From Dyella thiooxydans (GTDB lineage: Bacteria > Pseudomonadota > Gammaproteobacteria > Xanthomonadales > Rhodanobacteraceae), in the NCBI RefSeq assembly GCF_001641285.1, contig NZ_CP014841.1:310001-374000 (forward strand): a DNA stretch of 64,000 bases. Reading direction: 5' to 3'. Below are positions 10,713-19,171 of the stretch, piece by piece (the first letter of the stretch is position 1; each line of letters opens with the position of its first letter). The translations under genes were made by a program, and so were the position numbers. The notes below the pieces were generated by a model. It worked only from the letters and a program-made list of their open reading frames with translations, did no database searches and was not told the origin of the DNA.

Positions 10713-11318
10713 TCAGGCCAGCGCGGCGGCCAGGGCGTGGCAGTCGGCGAAGTACCAGTCGGCCAGTTCCGGCCAGCGGTTGTCGGGCAGGTTCACCAAC
10801 ACCGAGCGCGCGCCGGCGGCGCGGGCGCTGGCCAGGTCGTAGGCGTAGTCGCCGACCATGGTCAGTTCGGCGGGATCGACCGACCAGTGCGCGGCGATAT
10901 GTTGCAGGCCGATGGGGGCGGGTTTGGGTGGCGCATCCTCGCGACCGAGCACGACCGCCGGATCGAAGCAGTCGGCCAGGCCGATCGCCTCCAGCGACAG
11001 CAGGGCCAGTTCGCGCAGGTTGCGGGTGAGGATGCCGAGCCGGCAGCCGCGCGCTGCGAGCGTGCGGACGAGTGGGACGGCGCCGGAGGCCGGGCGCGAC
11101 GCGAGCGCCAGTTCGCGCTCGTGCTCCAGCAGCCACGCGCGCTTGGCATCGGCTTCGGCGGCGGGCAGGGCGGCGATGTGGGCGAGGATGTCCTCGTCGT
11201 CGCGGATCGCCAGTGCGCGGCGGATCGCGGCGAAGTCGTGCACGGCAATCGTCAGCGTGCCGTCCAGGTCGAACACCCAGTGGCGGTGCGAGGCGAGGGC
11301 GTGGCGCGTGGTCGTCAT
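10713..11318 (-). CDS. HAD-family hydrolase (phosphoglycolate phosphatase-like)
   Basis: A 201-residue HAD phosphatase. Motif I is WVFDLDGTLT near residue 14, motif II is GILTRNLRE near 97, the motif III lysine is in PPKPAP near 131, and motif IV is MVGDYAYDLASARAAG near 155. The start at 11318 has a GGGGGTGA stretch upstream; a longer frame to 11372 lacks such support and would run toward the tRNA terminator. The layout matches Gph/YrfG-type small-molecule phosphatases, but the substrate cannot be told from sequence. It is transcribed towards the VOC gene. Confidence 0.88.
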   Translation of the reverse strand: MTTTRHALASHRHWVFDLDGTLTIAVHDFAAIRRALAIRDDEDILAHIAALPAAEADAKRAWLLEHERELALASRPASGAVPLVRTLAARGCRLGILTRNLRELALLSLEAIGLADCFDPAVVLGREDAPPKPAPIGLQHIAAHWSVDPAELTMVGDYAYDLASARAAGARSVLVNLPDNRWPELADWYFADCHALAAALA

Positions 11319-11362
11319 CGGCGGATCACCCCCGGCGGCCTGCATGAACCGCAGAAACGACA

Positions 11363-11384
11363 AAGCCCGCATCGCTGCGGGCTT
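11363..11384 (-). terminator. Hairpin terminator after tRNA-Leu
   Basis: On the minus strand AAGCCCGCA pairs with TGCGGGCTT, followed by a weak TTTGTCGTTT tail. It lies about 10 bp downstream of the tRNA CCA end. Confidence 0.65.
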
Positions 11385-11394
11385 CGTCTACAAT

Positions 11395-11479
<85 letters not shown>

Positions 11480-11516
11480 AGGTGCCGCGCAACCGTTCGG
11501 GCTGCGCGAGCCGCGT

Positions 11517-11545
11517 AGATTAGGCATCTACCCCAGGGTTGTCAA
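11517..11545 (-). promoter_or_regulatory. Strong sigma-70 promoter for tRNA-Leu
   Basis: The minus strand reads TTGACA, a 17-bp spacer, then TAATCT, placed about 38 bp before the mature tRNA 5' end. The -35 hexamer is a perfect consensus. Confidence 0.8.
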
Positions 11546-11618
11546 CAATACGTCGACAAAAATTTTCCCCTGCTTCCGGACGATTTCCGTCCCGGAGGCC
11601 TTCAACCAAGGTAACTGA

Positions 11619-14318
11619 GTGACCCAGAAGAAAAACACGCGTGGCGGCAAGCGCCGCGCAGCAGCACCCAACCGCGACGACGCCCCCCTGCGGCCGTCCG
11701 GCAAGCCCCGCTCCAACGGCGGAGCGCCGCGCAAGGGCGCCGGCGCGGTCCGCGATCCGCAGGCCGAGCGCGAGGCGCAGCGCTACGAACGACCGATCCC
11801 CAGCCGCGAGGCGATCCTCTCGATGCTGGCCGACCGCGGCGAATGGCTCAGCGAAGCCCGCATCGCCGAAACCCTGCAGCTCGACCATCCCACCGACCTG
11901 ATGGCCCTGCGCAAGCGCCTCGGCGCGATGGTGCGCGATGGCCAGCTGCTGCAGGGGCGTCGCGGCGACTACGCCCCTGCACAGAAGCTGGACCTGATTC
12001 CCGGACTGGTGATCGCCAACGCCGAGGGCTACGGCTTCCTGCGTCCGGACGAGGGTGGCGACGACCTCTACCTTTCGCCGCAGCAGATGCGTGCGGTGAT
12101 GCACGGCGATCGCGTCCTCGCCAGCGTGGTGGGCCTCGACCGGCGTGGCCGCCGCCAGGGCGCCATCGTCGAAGTGCTGCAGCGACGCTCGCCGCGGCTG
12201 GTCGGCCGCGTGACGGTCGAGAACGGCGTCACCGTGGTGGCGCCCGACGATCGCCGCCTGCACCAGGACATCCTGATTCCGCCGGGCAAGGAGCAGGGCG
12301 CCCGCAACGGGCAGATCGTCGTCGTCGAGATCACCGACCCGCCGACCGCGCATCGTGCGCCGCTGGGAGAGATCCGCTCGGTGCTGGGCGAACGCCTGCA
12401 GCCTTCGCTGCTGGTGGAGATGGCGATCGCCAGCTACGACCTGCCGCGTGAATGGTCGCCGGAGGTGCTGCGCGACGCCGCCCAGGTCGAGCCGGAAGTC
12501 ACCGCCGCCGAGCGCGAGGGCCGCGTCGACCTGCGCAAGCTGCCGCTGGTGACCATCGACGGCGCCGACGCGCGCGACTTCGATGATGCCGTGTATGCCG
12601 AGCCGAAACGTGGTGGCGGCTGGCGGCTGATCGTGGCGATCGCCGACGTGTCGCACTACGTCAAGCCGGGCACCGCGCTGGATACCGAGGCGCAGGAGCG
12701 CAGCACCTCGACCTACTTCCCCGGCTTCGTGGTGCCGATGCTGCCGGAGACGCTGTCCAACGGCATCTGTTCGCTCAACCCGAAGGTGGAGCGGCTGTGC
12801 ATGGTGTGCGACATGCAGATCAATGCCGAGGGCGAGGTGACCAAGTCGAAGTTCTACGACGCGGTGATGCTGTCGCATGCGCGCCTGACCTACGACAAGG
12901 TGTGGCAGGTGGTCGGGCTGGAAGATGCCGACACGATCGCCGAGGTGGCCGACGTGCTGCCGCAGATCCGCCACCTGCACGCGCTGTACAAGGCGATGGC
13001 GGCCCAGCGCCTGCGCCGCGGTGCGATCGATTTCGAGACGCCGGAGGTGAAGTTCCGCCTCGACCAGCGTGGCGAGGTCGAGGCGATGGGCGCGATCGAG
13101 CGCAACGACGCGCACAAGCTGATCGAGGAGTGCATGATCGCCGCCAACGTGCAGGCGGCGCTGTTCCTGGAAAAGAAGAAGATCCCCGCGCTGTTCCGCG
13201 CCCACGAGCCGCCGCCGGCAGAGAAGTACGAGGACCTGCAGCAGTTCCTGCGTGAGTTCAAGCTCAGCCTGCCGCCGCTGGCCGAGGTCACCCCGGGTGA
13301 TTTCGCCGAGCTGTTGCGGCTGGTACACGAGCGCCCCGAGCGCGAGCTGATCCAGTCGGTGCTGTTGCGGGCGCAGAGCATGGCCGCCTACCAGCCGGAG
13401 AATCGTGGCCACTTCGGCCTGGCGCTGAGTGCGTACGCGCACTTCACTTCGCCGATCCGTCGCTACCCCGACCTGCTGGTCCATCGCGCGATCCGCTTCG
13501 CACTCGCTGGCGGCAAGCTGGCCAATTACGTCTACACCCCGGCCGAAATGGGTTCGCTGGCGGTGCACTGCTCGCAGCGCGAGCGGCGTGCGGAGGAGGC
13601 CGAGCGCGACGTCGACGAGCGCTTCAAGTGCGCCTGGATGAGCAAGCACGTCGGCAGCGAGTTCGACGGCGTGGTCACCGGCGTCACCTCGTTCGGCCTG
13701 TTCGTGGAGCTGGACGAGTCGAAGGTGTCCGGCCTGGTGCACATCAGCCAGCTGGCCAACGACTATTACCACTTCGACCCGGTGCGCAAGCTGCTCAAGG
13801 GCGAAAAGTCCGGCGAGCAGTTCCGCCTCGGCGACCATGTGCGCGTGCAGGTGCTGCGCGCCAGCCTGGAGGATCGCAAGATCGACTTCCGGCTGGTGCC
13901 GCAGAAGAAGCGCGGCGCGCCGCCTCCGAAGACCGCCAGGGCCTATGACTACGCGGCCAGTGGCGAACGCTACTCGTTGCCCAAGACCGCGGCCGCACCG
14001 GCGCCGGTCGCGAAGAGCCAGGGCATGTTCGGTCGTGCGGCCAATGCGATCGGCCGCGCTTTCGGCCGTCGTGACGCCGAGGTGCCGGCAAAGGCGCCGG
14101 TGAGCGATAATCCGCCGCCCCGCGCCCATGCGCGGCCGGCTTCGGCCTTGCCTGCGCTGCCGCCAGTCGCAGCGCCCGCCGGCAAGCCGAAGGGCAAGGC
14201 AACGAAAAAGGCGGCTACCAAGGCGTCCCGTGCTCGGCCCGAGCCCAAGCCCAAGGCCGAGCCGAAGCAGAAGCCGAAAGGCCGGGGCGGGCGTCCCACT
14301 CGATCGAAAGGCAAGTAA
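11619..14318 (+). CDS. rnr: Ribonuclease R
   Basis: An 899-residue 3'-5' exoribonuclease of the RNB family. The N-terminal tail is basic. A winged-helix domain lies near residues 60-120 (SREAILSMLADRGEWLSEAR), then cold-shock OB folds, then the RNB domain with active-site aspartates in TIDGADARDFDDAVYAEP near 310. A C-terminal S1 domain (GVTSFGLFVELDESKVSG, near 690) ends in a roughly 130-residue Pro/Ala/Lys-rich tail. RNase R degrades structured RNA and acts in RNA quality control. Translation starts at GTG 11619, with AAGG close upstream. rlmB follows after 4 bp, so the two are co-transcribed. Confidence 0.96.
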   Translation: MTQKKNTRGGKRRAAAPNRDDAPLRPSGKPRSNGGAPRKGAGAVRDPQAEREAQRYERPIPSREAILSMLADRGEWLSEARIAETLQLDHPTDLMALRKRLGAMVRDGQLLQGRRGDYAPAQKLDLIPGLVIANAEGYGFLRPDEGGDDLYLSPQQMRAVMHGDRVLASVVGLDRRGRRQGAIVEVLQRRSPRLVGRVTVENGVTVVAPDDRRLHQDILIPPGKEQGARNGQIVVVEITDPPTAHRAPLGEIRSVLGERLQPSLLVEMAIASYDLPREWSPEVLRDAAQVEPEVTAAEREGRVDLRKLPLVTIDGADARDFDDAVYAEPKRGGGWRLIVAIADVSHYVKPGTALDTEAQERSTSTYFPGFVVPMLPETLSNGICSLNPKVERLCMVCDMQINAEGEVTKSKFYDAVMLSHARLTYDKVWQVVGLEDADTIAEVADVLPQIRHLHALYKAMAAQRLRRGAIDFETPEVKFRLDQRGEVEAMGAIERNDAHKLIEECMIAANVQAALFLEKKKIPALFRAHEPPPAEKYEDLQQFLREFKLSLPPLAEVTPGDFAELLRLVHERPERELIQSVLLRAQSMAAYQPENRGHFGLALSAYAHFTSPIRRYPDLLVHRAIRFALAGGKLANYVYTPAEMGSLAVHCSQRERRAEEAERDVDERFKCAWMSKHVGSEFDGVVTGVTSFGLFVELDESKVSGLVHISQLANDYYHFDPVRKLLKGEKSGEQFRLGDHVRVQVLRASLEDRKIDFRLVPQKKRGAPPPKTARAYDYAASGERYSLPKTAAAPAPVAKSQGMFGRAANAIGRAFGRRDAEVPAKAPVSDNPPPRAHARPASALPALPPVAAPAGKPKGKATKKAATKASRARPEPKPKAEPKQKPKGRGGRPTRSKGK

Positions 14319-14322
14319 GTAG

Positions 14323-15069
14323 ATGAGCGAAAGCTGGATCGTCGGCATCAACCCGGTGGAAGGTGCCCTCAGCAACGATGCCGGGCAGGTGCGCGAACTG
14401 CTGGTCGAACAGGGCCAGCGCAACGCGCGCGTGCAAGCGCTGGCCGAGCGGGCCAAGGCGCTGAAGATTCCCGTGCATCACCGGCCGCGCGAGCAACTGG
14501 ACAAGCTGTCCGGCGAGGCGCGCCACCAGGGCGTGGTAGCGCTTTACGAGCCGCCGCCGATGGCGCACGAGGGCGACCTGCCGGCGCTGCTCGAGCGTGA
14601 TGGCGCCGACACGCTGGTGCTGGTGCTCGACGGCGTGACCGATCCGCACAACCTCGGCGCCTGCCTGCGCAGCGCCGCGGCGGCCAGGGTCACCGCGGTG
14701 ATCGTGCCGAAGGACCGCGCGGTGGGCCTGACCCCGGTGGTCCGCCGGGCCTCGGCCGGCGGTGCCGATCGCGTGCCGCTGATCGCGGTGACCAACCTGG
14801 CGCGCACCCTGCGCGAGCTGAAGGATGCCGGCGTGTGGATCACCGGCATGGCCGGCGACACCGACGACTCGATCTACGGCATCGACCTGAAGGGGCCGGT
14901 GGCGCTGGTGCTGGGCAGCGAAGGCGAAGGCATGCGCCGGCTGACCCGCGAGCTGTGCGATTTCGTGGCGAAGATCCCGATGCCGGGCGCGATGGAGAGC
15001 CTCAACGTCTCCGTCGCCACCGGCGTGGTGCTGTTCGAGGCCCTCAGGCAGCGGAGTGCGAAACGATGA
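14323..15069 (+). CDS. rlmB: 23S rRNA (guanosine(2251)-2'-O)-methyltransferase
   Basis: A 248-residue SpoU/TrmH-family (SPOUT) methyltransferase that modifies G2251 in the ribosomal P loop. After an N-terminal substrate-binding domain (IVGINPVEGALSND) come the three SPOUT motifs: DGVTDPHNLGACLRSA near residue 106, LVLGSEGEGMRRL near 194 and IPMPGAMESLNVSVA near 220. It starts just after rnr, the usual neighbour. Its stop overlaps the next ATG as ATGA. Confidence 0.95.
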   Translation: MSESWIVGINPVEGALSNDAGQVRELLVEQGQRNARVQALAERAKALKIPVHHRPREQLDKLSGEARHQGVVALYEPPPMAHEGDLPALLERDGADTLVLVLDGVTDPHNLGACLRSAAAARVTAVIVPKDRAVGLTPVVRRASAGGADRVPLIAVTNLARTLRELKDAGVWITGMAGDTDDSIYGIDLKGPVALVLGSEGEGMRRLTRELCDFVAKIPMPGAMESLNVSVATGVVLFEALRQRSAKR

Positions 15070-15332
15070 CGACGGGACTGCACTGGTACGACTTGGTGGG
15101 TTTTGCCGGGGTTCTGCTGATCCTGCTGGCCTACTTCCTGCTGCAGGCCCACAAGTTGCACGGCAACCGGCTGGCCTACCAGTTGATGAACATCGCCGGT
15201 GCGCTCGGCGTGCTGGTGTCGCTGGTGTTCGGCAGCTTCAACTGGTCGGCGTTTCTGCTCGAGCTGGCCTGGATCGCCATCGGCATCTACGGCATCGTGC
15301 GCGGCGTGCGGCTGCGGCGGATGGGTGGCTGA
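15066..15332 (+). CDS. Small integral membrane protein (CBU_0592-like)
   Basis: An 88-residue protein with three hydrophobic stretches, about residues 10-28, 40-58 and 62-78, and a basic C-terminus (RGVRLRRMGG). The pattern GFAGVLLILLAYFLLQ with LAYQLMNIAGALG resembles the small CBU_0592-type family; that assignment is from memory. It overlaps rlmB by 4 bp, so it is translated with it. Role unknown. Confidence 0.75.
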   Translation: MTTGLHWYDLVGFAGVLLILLAYFLLQAHKLHGNRLAYQLMNIAGALGVLVSLVFGSFNWSAFLLELAWIAIGIYGIVRGVRLRRMGG

Positions 15333-15403
15333 ATCGCTGGGGCGGCGGAGCGTTCCGCCGCTGGATGGCCGGCGAATTCCATATCCTCGGAAGGCTCAAA
15401 TGA

Positions 15404-15427
15404 AGACGGCCCCGCGCGCGGGGCCGT
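15404..15427. terminator. Perfect GC hairpin between convergent genes
   Basis: GACGGCCCCGCG pairs perfectly with CGCGGGGCCGTC. There is no strong T run on either side, so termination efficiency is uncertain. It lies between the small membrane-protein gene and phoU. Confidence 0.5.
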
Positions 15428-15471
15428 CCTGGGGCTGGCCGGGCCTCGATCACCGCTGCCCGGAACGAGCG

Positions 15472-15548
15472 GTAGGAGCGCACCCTGTGCGCGACCACCG
15501 GATGTCCTTCCTGGGCCCGAGGGCATCGCGCACAGGGTGCGCTCCTAC
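15472..15548. repeat. REP-like palindromic repeat, copy 2 (contains phoU stop codon)
   Basis: The arms are GTAGGAGCGCACCCTGTGCG and CGCACAGGGTGCGCTCCTAC, separated by about 37 bp. The ends match the GTAGGAGC ends of the other copies but the stem core differs. The right arm covers 15545-15547, the TAG stop of phoU on the minus strand. Confidence 0.85.
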
Positions 15549-16267
15549 TCGCCGAGCTTGGTCAGCTCCGGGCTGGAGGTGAAGTCGCGCTTCACGCGCT
15601 GCTTGTCCAGCGTCTCGCCATGCACCTGGAACCAGATGCTCTCGGCGATGTTGGTGGCATGGTCGCCGATGCGCTCGATGTTCTTGGCCATGAACAAGAG
15701 GTGCGTGCACGGCGTGATGTTGCGCGGGTCTTCCATCATGTAGGTGAGCAGCTGGCGGAAGTAGCCGGTGTAGGCCTCGTCCAGCTCGGCGTCGCTCTTC
15801 CACACCTGGTAGGCGTGCTCGGCGTCCTGGTCGCGGTAGGCCACCAGCACTTCGCGGACCTCCGCGGCGGCCAGCTTGGCCAGGTAGTCCAGGCCCTTGG
15901 TCGGCGAGACCGGGGCGACCATCGACAGCGGGATCGAGCGTTTGGCCACGTTGGCGGCGTAGTCGCCGATGCGCTCGATGTCGGCGGCGATGCGCAGGGC
16001 GGCGAACACATTGCGCAGGTCGCCGGCCATCGGCGCACGCAGGGCCAGCAGGCGCACCACGTCGTGGCTGATTTCCTGCTCGAGCTGGTCGATCGCGTCG
16101 TCGTTGGCCACCACGCGCTGGGCGGCGCGCTCGTCGCGGCGGGCGATCACGTCGATCGCCGACTCCAGCTGGGTCACCGACAGCTCGCCCATGCGCACGA
16201 TCTCGCCGGTGAGGCGGGCCAGTTCGCTGTCGTAGCTCTTGATGATGTGCTCGCTGCCGCTGCTCAT
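15545..16267 (-). CDS. phoU: Phosphate signalling complex protein PhoU
   Basis: A 240-residue PhoU with two homologous three-helix repeats. Metal-binding-type motifs are DIERIGDYAANVAK near residue 97 and NIERIGDHATNIAE near 200. PhoU connects the Pst transporter to the PhoR/PhoB system and restrains Pho signalling when phosphate is plentiful. It is the last gene of the pstSCAB-phoU cluster, 61 bp after pstB. The stop codon lies inside a palindromic repeat, so the final residues may have been set by insertion of the repeat. Confidence 0.96.
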   Translation of the reverse strand: MSSGSEHIIKSYDSELARLTGEIVRMGELSVTQLESAIDVIARRDERAAQRVVANDDAIDQLEQEISHDVVRLLALRAPMAGDLRNVFAALRIAADIERIGDYAANVAKRSIPLSMVAPVSPTKGLDYLAKLAAAEVREVLVAYRDQDAEHAYQVWKSDAELDEAYTGYFRQLLTYMMEDPRNITPCTHLLFMAKNIERIGDHATNIAESIWFQVHGETLDKQRVKRDFTSSPELTKLGE

Positions 16268-16328
16268 GTCGATACCTGCCTGTCTGGGATGCGTGGAACG
16301 GGTGGAACGCGGGGACGGCTCAGCCGGA

Positions 16329-17144
16329 TCAGCCGAAGCGGCCGGTGATGTAGTCCTCGGTCTGCTTCTTGCTCGGCTTGGTGAAGATCTTCTCGGTGCC
16401 GTCGAATTCGATCAGCTCGCCCATGTACATGAACGCGGTGAGGTCCGAACAGCGCGCCGCCTGCTGCATGTTGTGGGTGACGATGACGATGGTGAACTGG
16501 CTCTTGAGCTCTTCCACCAGCTGCTCGATGCGGCCGGTGGCGATTGGGTCCAGCGCCGAGGTCGGCTCGTCCAGCAGCAGCACCTCGGGGCGCAGCGCGA
16601 TGGCGCGGGCAATGCACAGGCGTTGCTGCTGGCCGCCGGACAGGCCGAGCGCGTTCTGCTTGAGCTTGTCCTTCACCTCGTCCCAGAGCGCCGCGTCGCG
16701 CAGGGCCTTCTCCACGCGCACGTCCATGTCGGCACGAGACAGCTTCTCGTGATGGCGGATGCCGTAGGCGACGTTCTCGAAGATCGTCATCGGGAACGGC
16801 ACCGGCTTCTGGAACACCATACCGACCTTGCTGCGCAGGCGGTTCATGGAGTACCGGGCGTCGAGCACGTTCTCGCCGTCCAGGATCACCTCGCCGCGCG
16901 CTTCCAGCTTCGGGTAGATCGCGTAGATGCGGTTGAAGATGCGCAGCAGGGTGGACTTGCCGCAGCCGGACGGGCCGATGATGGCCGTCACCTTCTTCTC
17001 CGGGATCGCCATGCTGATGCCTTTCAGCGCATGGAACCCGTTGTAGTAGAAGTGCAGGTCGTTGACCTGGATCTTGGTCGGCGCGACGGCCTCGGGGCTG
17101 GCCGCGGGCTGCGGGTGGAGGCCGGCGGCGGCGGACTCAGTCAT
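16329..17144 (-). CDS. pstB: Phosphate ABC transporter ATP-binding protein
   Basis: A 271-residue ABC ATPase that powers high-affinity phosphate import at the inner membrane. Walker A is GPSGCGKST near residue 56, the signature is LSGGQQQR near 168 and Walker B is [14 protein letters not shown] near 187. The PstB-typical [15 protein letters not shown] follows Walker A. The ATG overlaps the end of pstA by 8 bp. Confidence 0.97.
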   Translation of the reverse strand: MTESAAAGLHPQPAASPEAVAPTKIQVNDLHFYYNGFHALKGISMAIPEKKVTAIIGPSGCGKSTLLRIFNRIYAIYPKLEARGEVILDGENVLDARYSMNRLRSKVGMVFQKPVPFPMTIFENVAYGIRHHEKLSRADMDVRVEKALRDAALWDEVKDKLKQNALGLSGGQQQRLCIARAIALRPEVLLLDEPTSALDPIATGRIEQLVEELKSQFTIVIVTHNMQQAARCSDLTAFMYMGELIEFDGTEKIFTKPSKKQTEDYITGRFG

Positions 17145-18003
17145 GGGACACCTTGTTGCGGGAAAGGACCAGGCGGGAAGCGAGGCTCAGCAGCAGCACG
17201 AACATGGTCACCACGAAGGCGCCGGCCCAGGCCAGCGCGTGCATCGCGTCGCCCGGGTCGTTCGCGTACTGGTAGATGATCTGCGGCAGGCTGGCCATCT
17301 TGCTCATCGGGCTCAGCACCATGAAGTTGTTGCCGAACGCGGTGAACAGCAGCGGTGCGGTTTCGCCGCTGATACGAGCCAGCGCCAGCAGCACACCGGT
17401 GATGATGCCCGAACGCGCCGCGCGGATCAGGATCTGCAGGGTCAGCTTCCATTGCGGCACGCCCAGCGACAGCGCCGCCTCGCGCAGCGTGGAGGGCACC
17501 AGGCGCAGCATCTCGTCGGTGGTGCGCACGATCACCGGCAGGGCGATCAGTGCCAGCGCCACGCCGCCGGCAAAGCCGGAGAAGGTGGTGTTGCCGTGGG
17601 TCAGCGCGGTGCTGGGCAGCACCACGATCGTATAGACGAACAGGCCCATCACGATCGACGGCGCCGACAGCAGGATGTCGTTGAGGAAGCGGATCGTCTC
17701 GCCGAGTTTGGTGCGGTTGGCATACTCGGCCAGCCAGGTGCCGGCCAACACGCCGATCGGGGTGGCGATGGCGATGCCGATGAAGTTGATGATCAGGCTG
17801 CCGACCATGGCGTTGGACAGGCCGCCATCGGCGCCGTAGGCGGTGATCTTGGTGAACAGCTTCAGGTCCAGCGCGCTGATGCCCTGGCGCAGGGTTTCCC
17901 ACAGGATCCAGGCCAGGAAGCCCAGGCCGATCAGGGTGGCGAACACGCTCAAGCCGAGCGCGAGCCAGTTGGTGAGGCGGCGTCGAAGGTATAGGGCATT
18001 CAT
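17137..18003 (-). CDS. pstA: Phosphate ABC transporter permease PstA
   Basis: A 288-residue inner-membrane permease with about six hydrophobic segments. The ABC-permease EAA loop reads [20 protein letters not shown] near residue 190, followed by [10 protein letters not shown]. The start at 18003 shares its A with the last base of the pstC stop (TGATG), indicating coupling. In-frame sequence upstream of this ATG belongs to a shadow of pstC and is not part of the protein. Confidence 0.95.
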   Translation of the reverse strand: MNALYLRRRLTNWLALGLSVFATLIGLGFLAWILWETLRQGISALDLKLFTKITAYGADGGLSNAMVGSLIINFIGIAIATPIGVLAGTWLAEYANRTKLGETIRFLNDILLSAPSIVMGLFVYTIVVLPSTALTHGNTTFSGFAGGVALALIALPVIVRTTDEMLRLVPSTLREAALSLGVPQWKLTLQILIRAARSGIITGVLLALARISGETAPLLFTAFGNNFMVLSPMSKMASLPQIIYQYANDPGDAMHALAWAGAFVVTMFVLLLSLASRLVLSRNKVSHD

Positions 18004-19022
18004 CACACGCCCTCCCGCTTCTTCAGCTGGCGCAGCATCAGGCGCGCGATCAACAGCACGAAGAATGTGACCACGAACAGCAGGAAGGCCAGCGCCATCA
18101 GGGTGGACTTCTGCAGGCCCACCGCCTCGCTGAACTGGTTGGCGATGGTCGACGCGATCGAGGCGCCCGGATCCAGCAGCGAGGCGGACAGGTTCATCGC
18201 GTTGCCCAGCACGAAGGTCACCGCCATGGTCTCGCCCAGAGCGCGGCCGAGGCCGAGGAACACGCCACCGATCACCGCCGAGCGGGTGTACGGCAGCACG
18301 ATGTCCCAGACCACTTCCCAGGTGCTCGAGCCCAGCGCATAGGCCGACTCCTTCAGGCGCGTGGGCACGGTCTGGAACACCTCGCGCATCACCGAGGAGA
18401 TGAACGGGATGATCATGATCGCCAGCACGATGCCTGCGGTCAGCACGCTGGCGCCGAACGGGTAGTTGCTGGCGAACAGCTTGCCGATGAAAGGCACGTG
18501 CGCCGCCACCCAGGACACCTTGCCGTCGTCTGGGCTGTCGCCCAGGTAGCTGGTCAGCCAGGGCTTGATGTGCGCGGAGAAGAACGGCGCGAAGATGAAC
18601 AGGCCCCACATGCCGTAGATGATCGACGGGATGCCGGCCAGAAGCTCGATCGCCGAGGCGACCGGGGTACGCAGCCAGGGCGGCGCGACCTCGGACAGGT
18701 ACAGCGCGATGCCGAAGCTGATCGGCACGGCGATGATCAGGGCGATGATCGAGGTGGCGATGGTGCCGTAGACCGGGACCAGCGCGCCGTAGACGTCGTT
18801 GCCCGGATCCCAGGCGGAACTGGTGAGGAAGTGCCAGCCGAAGGTGCCGAAGGCATGCCGGCCCCCCCACAGGGTCGCGCCGGCGGCGCCGAGCAGCGAG
18901 GCGAGCACCAGCAGCGCGCAGGCCATGAGCAGCCAGCGGAACCAGCGGTCGTTGCGCGCATCGCGATGATTGCGCTGGTCGCCGGTATCGCGGATCGCGA
19001 GGGCGTCGGGGGCACTGGACAT
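18003..19022 (-). CDS. pstC: Phosphate ABC transporter permease PstC
   Basis: A 339-residue permease that pairs with PstA. Six or more membrane helices are visible. The EAA-type loop includes SAYALGSSTWEVVWDIVLP, then GGVFLGLGRALGETMAVTFV. It is separated from pstS by 149 bp that hold a terminator-like hairpin. A roughly 50-residue periplasmic insert is seen between the third and fourth helices. Confidence 0.96.
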   Translation of the reverse strand: MSSAPDALAIRDTGDQRNHRDARNDRWFRWLLMACALLVLASLLGAAGATLWGGRHAFGTFGWHFLTSSAWDPGNDVYGALVPVYGTIATSIIALIIAVPISFGIALYLSEVAPPWLRTPVASAIELLAGIPSIIYGMWGLFIFAPFFSAHIKPWLTSYLGDSPDDGKVSWVAAHVPFIGKLFASNYPFGASVLTAGIVLAIMIIPFISSVMREVFQTVPTRLKESAYALGSSTWEVVWDIVLPYTRSAVIGGVFLGLGRALGETMAVTFVLGNAMNLSASLLDPGASIASTIANQFSEAVGLQKSTLMALAFLLFVVTFFVLLIARLMLRQLKKREGV

Positions 19023-19074
19023 GGAACGGGCCGTCCTCTGGGTAACTCAAGGGCGCAAGGATACCGGCGCCTTC

Positions 19075-19108
19075 AAAGAAAAGCCGCCCCTGGTCCTCCG
19101 GGGCGGCT
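19075..19108 (-). terminator. Terminator/attenuator between pstS and pstC
   Basis: On the minus strand an 8-bp stem GCCGCCCC/GGGGCGGC is followed by TTTTCTTT. A second hairpin with GGTGGT/ACCACC arms lies closer to pstS. Partial termination here would raise PstS over the membrane subunits. Confidence 0.75.
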
Positions 19109-19171
19109 GTTCGGCTGTCCTCCGACGGAAAGGGTGGTCATCGTGATACCACCCTCTCCGGGAAGACCATC

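Noticed and set aside
11520-14456. Minus-strand frame of 978 codons opposite rnr
   Set aside because: Overlaps rnr fully, is rich in Arg, His and Gly, and shows no domain.
18004-19050. Upstream part of a 637-codon frame ending in pstA
   Set aside because: Reads pstC in the wrong frame; PstA begins at 18003.
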